A DNA stretch of 64,000 bases from Hyphomonas sp. L-53-1-40. GTDB taxonomy: Bacteria > Pseudomonadota > Alphaproteobacteria > Caulobacterales > Hyphomonadaceae. This document shows, piece by piece, positions 63,902 to 64,000 of the stretch (its first letter is position 1; each line of letters opens with the position of its first letter). The position numbers were made by a program, and so were the translations under genes. The notes beneath the pieces are model-generated. The model worked only from the letters and a program-made list of their open reading frames with translations, was not told the origin of the DNA and did not search any database. The stretch spans positions 47,652 through 111,651 of the forward strand of contig NZ_AWFI01000020.1 of assembly GCF_000682775.1 (NCBI RefSeq). The letters run 5' to 3'.

Positions 63902-64000
63902 GCGCGCGCTTTAGCGGGTTTGCAGCGTGTGGGCTAGGCGAGGGGGCAGCGCCCGAAGCCGGAATGGCCTTCGCCATCCGGGTATCTCGTAGCCGGCCCC
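63902..64000. other. Non-coding end of the window
   Basis: The last 99 bases, upstream of the HI0933-type gene, show no recognisable gene or hairpin terminator on either strand. A promoter of that gene is expected here but no clear boxes are seen. Confidence 0.4.

Noticed and set aside
62729..63937. A 402-residue plus-strand frame opposite the HI0933-type gene
   Set aside because: The minus-strand protein is a full-length family match; the opposite frame has no domain.

Overview
The window is a gene-dense piece of an alphaproteobacterial chromosome. Gene order and protein character point to the Hyphomonadaceae/Caulobacterales side of the class, but this is judged by eye and not from a tree. 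Supporting signs are ftsY near yciB, ccmA divergent from aconitase acnA, rpmB followed by cobST, miaB-phoH-ybeY-corC-lnt-XRE-trmB, and rimP-nusA-ylxR-infB-rbfA-truB. I see no rRNA, tRNA, CRISPR array, insertion sequence or prophage.

Layout. 1-8.6 kb: end of ftsY, a small XRE regulator with a membrane partner, an N-acyl-D-amino-acid deacylase relative, a DMT transporter, yciB, a Nudix hydrolase, a MarR protein with a histone H1-like Lys/Ala tail, and the cytochrome c maturation set ccmA-ccmB-ccmC-ccmD-dsbE. 8.7-19 kb: acnA with a clear terminator, a DUF1223 protein, then a long minus-strand run purE-purK-creatininase-ABC ATPase-permease-GldG-DUF4340. 19-31 kb: a diguanylate cyclase, YdcH, a degenerate SDR, a PhoD lipoprotein, a RluA-family pseudouridine synthase, a DUF3108 protein, rpmB, an amidohydrolase lipoprotein, cobS, cobT and an HMG-CoA lyase-like enzyme. 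31-43 kb: a CaiB-type CoA transferase, hisI, a metallo-beta-lactamase lipoprotein coupled to a GH16 glycosidase, a probable methylsuccinyl-CoA dehydrogenase, a two-helix membrane protein of unknown function, an SDR, a GST, an Ada-like repair protein, a glyoxalase and a Na+/alanine symporter. 43-59 kb: the RNA modification, lipoprotein and translation blocks. 59-62.7 kb: an accessory cassette. The window closes with an HI0933-type flavoprotein.

The most notable region is 59.06-62.71 kb, directly after truB, where rpsO and pnp would usually follow. A 43-residue, strongly basic peptide with a good ribosome binding site (GGCK-like region, Arg-rich stretch, Phe/Trp-rich end) is followed by an HExxH protein that resembles the family named aKG-HExxH-type peptide beta-hydroxylase, then a flippase-type membrane transporter and an ATP-grasp ligase, all on one strand with 1 to 36 bases between genes. 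I read this as a candidate ribosomally made, post-translationally modified peptide (RiPP) cluster. The enzyme family is recognised from motifs; the peptide as its substrate and the roles of the transporter and ligase are inference.

Other recurring features are tight translational coupling (ATGA, GTGA, TTGA overlaps), convergent gene pairs that share a CTAG double stop, and terminator hairpins that lie inside the coding end of the opposing gene.
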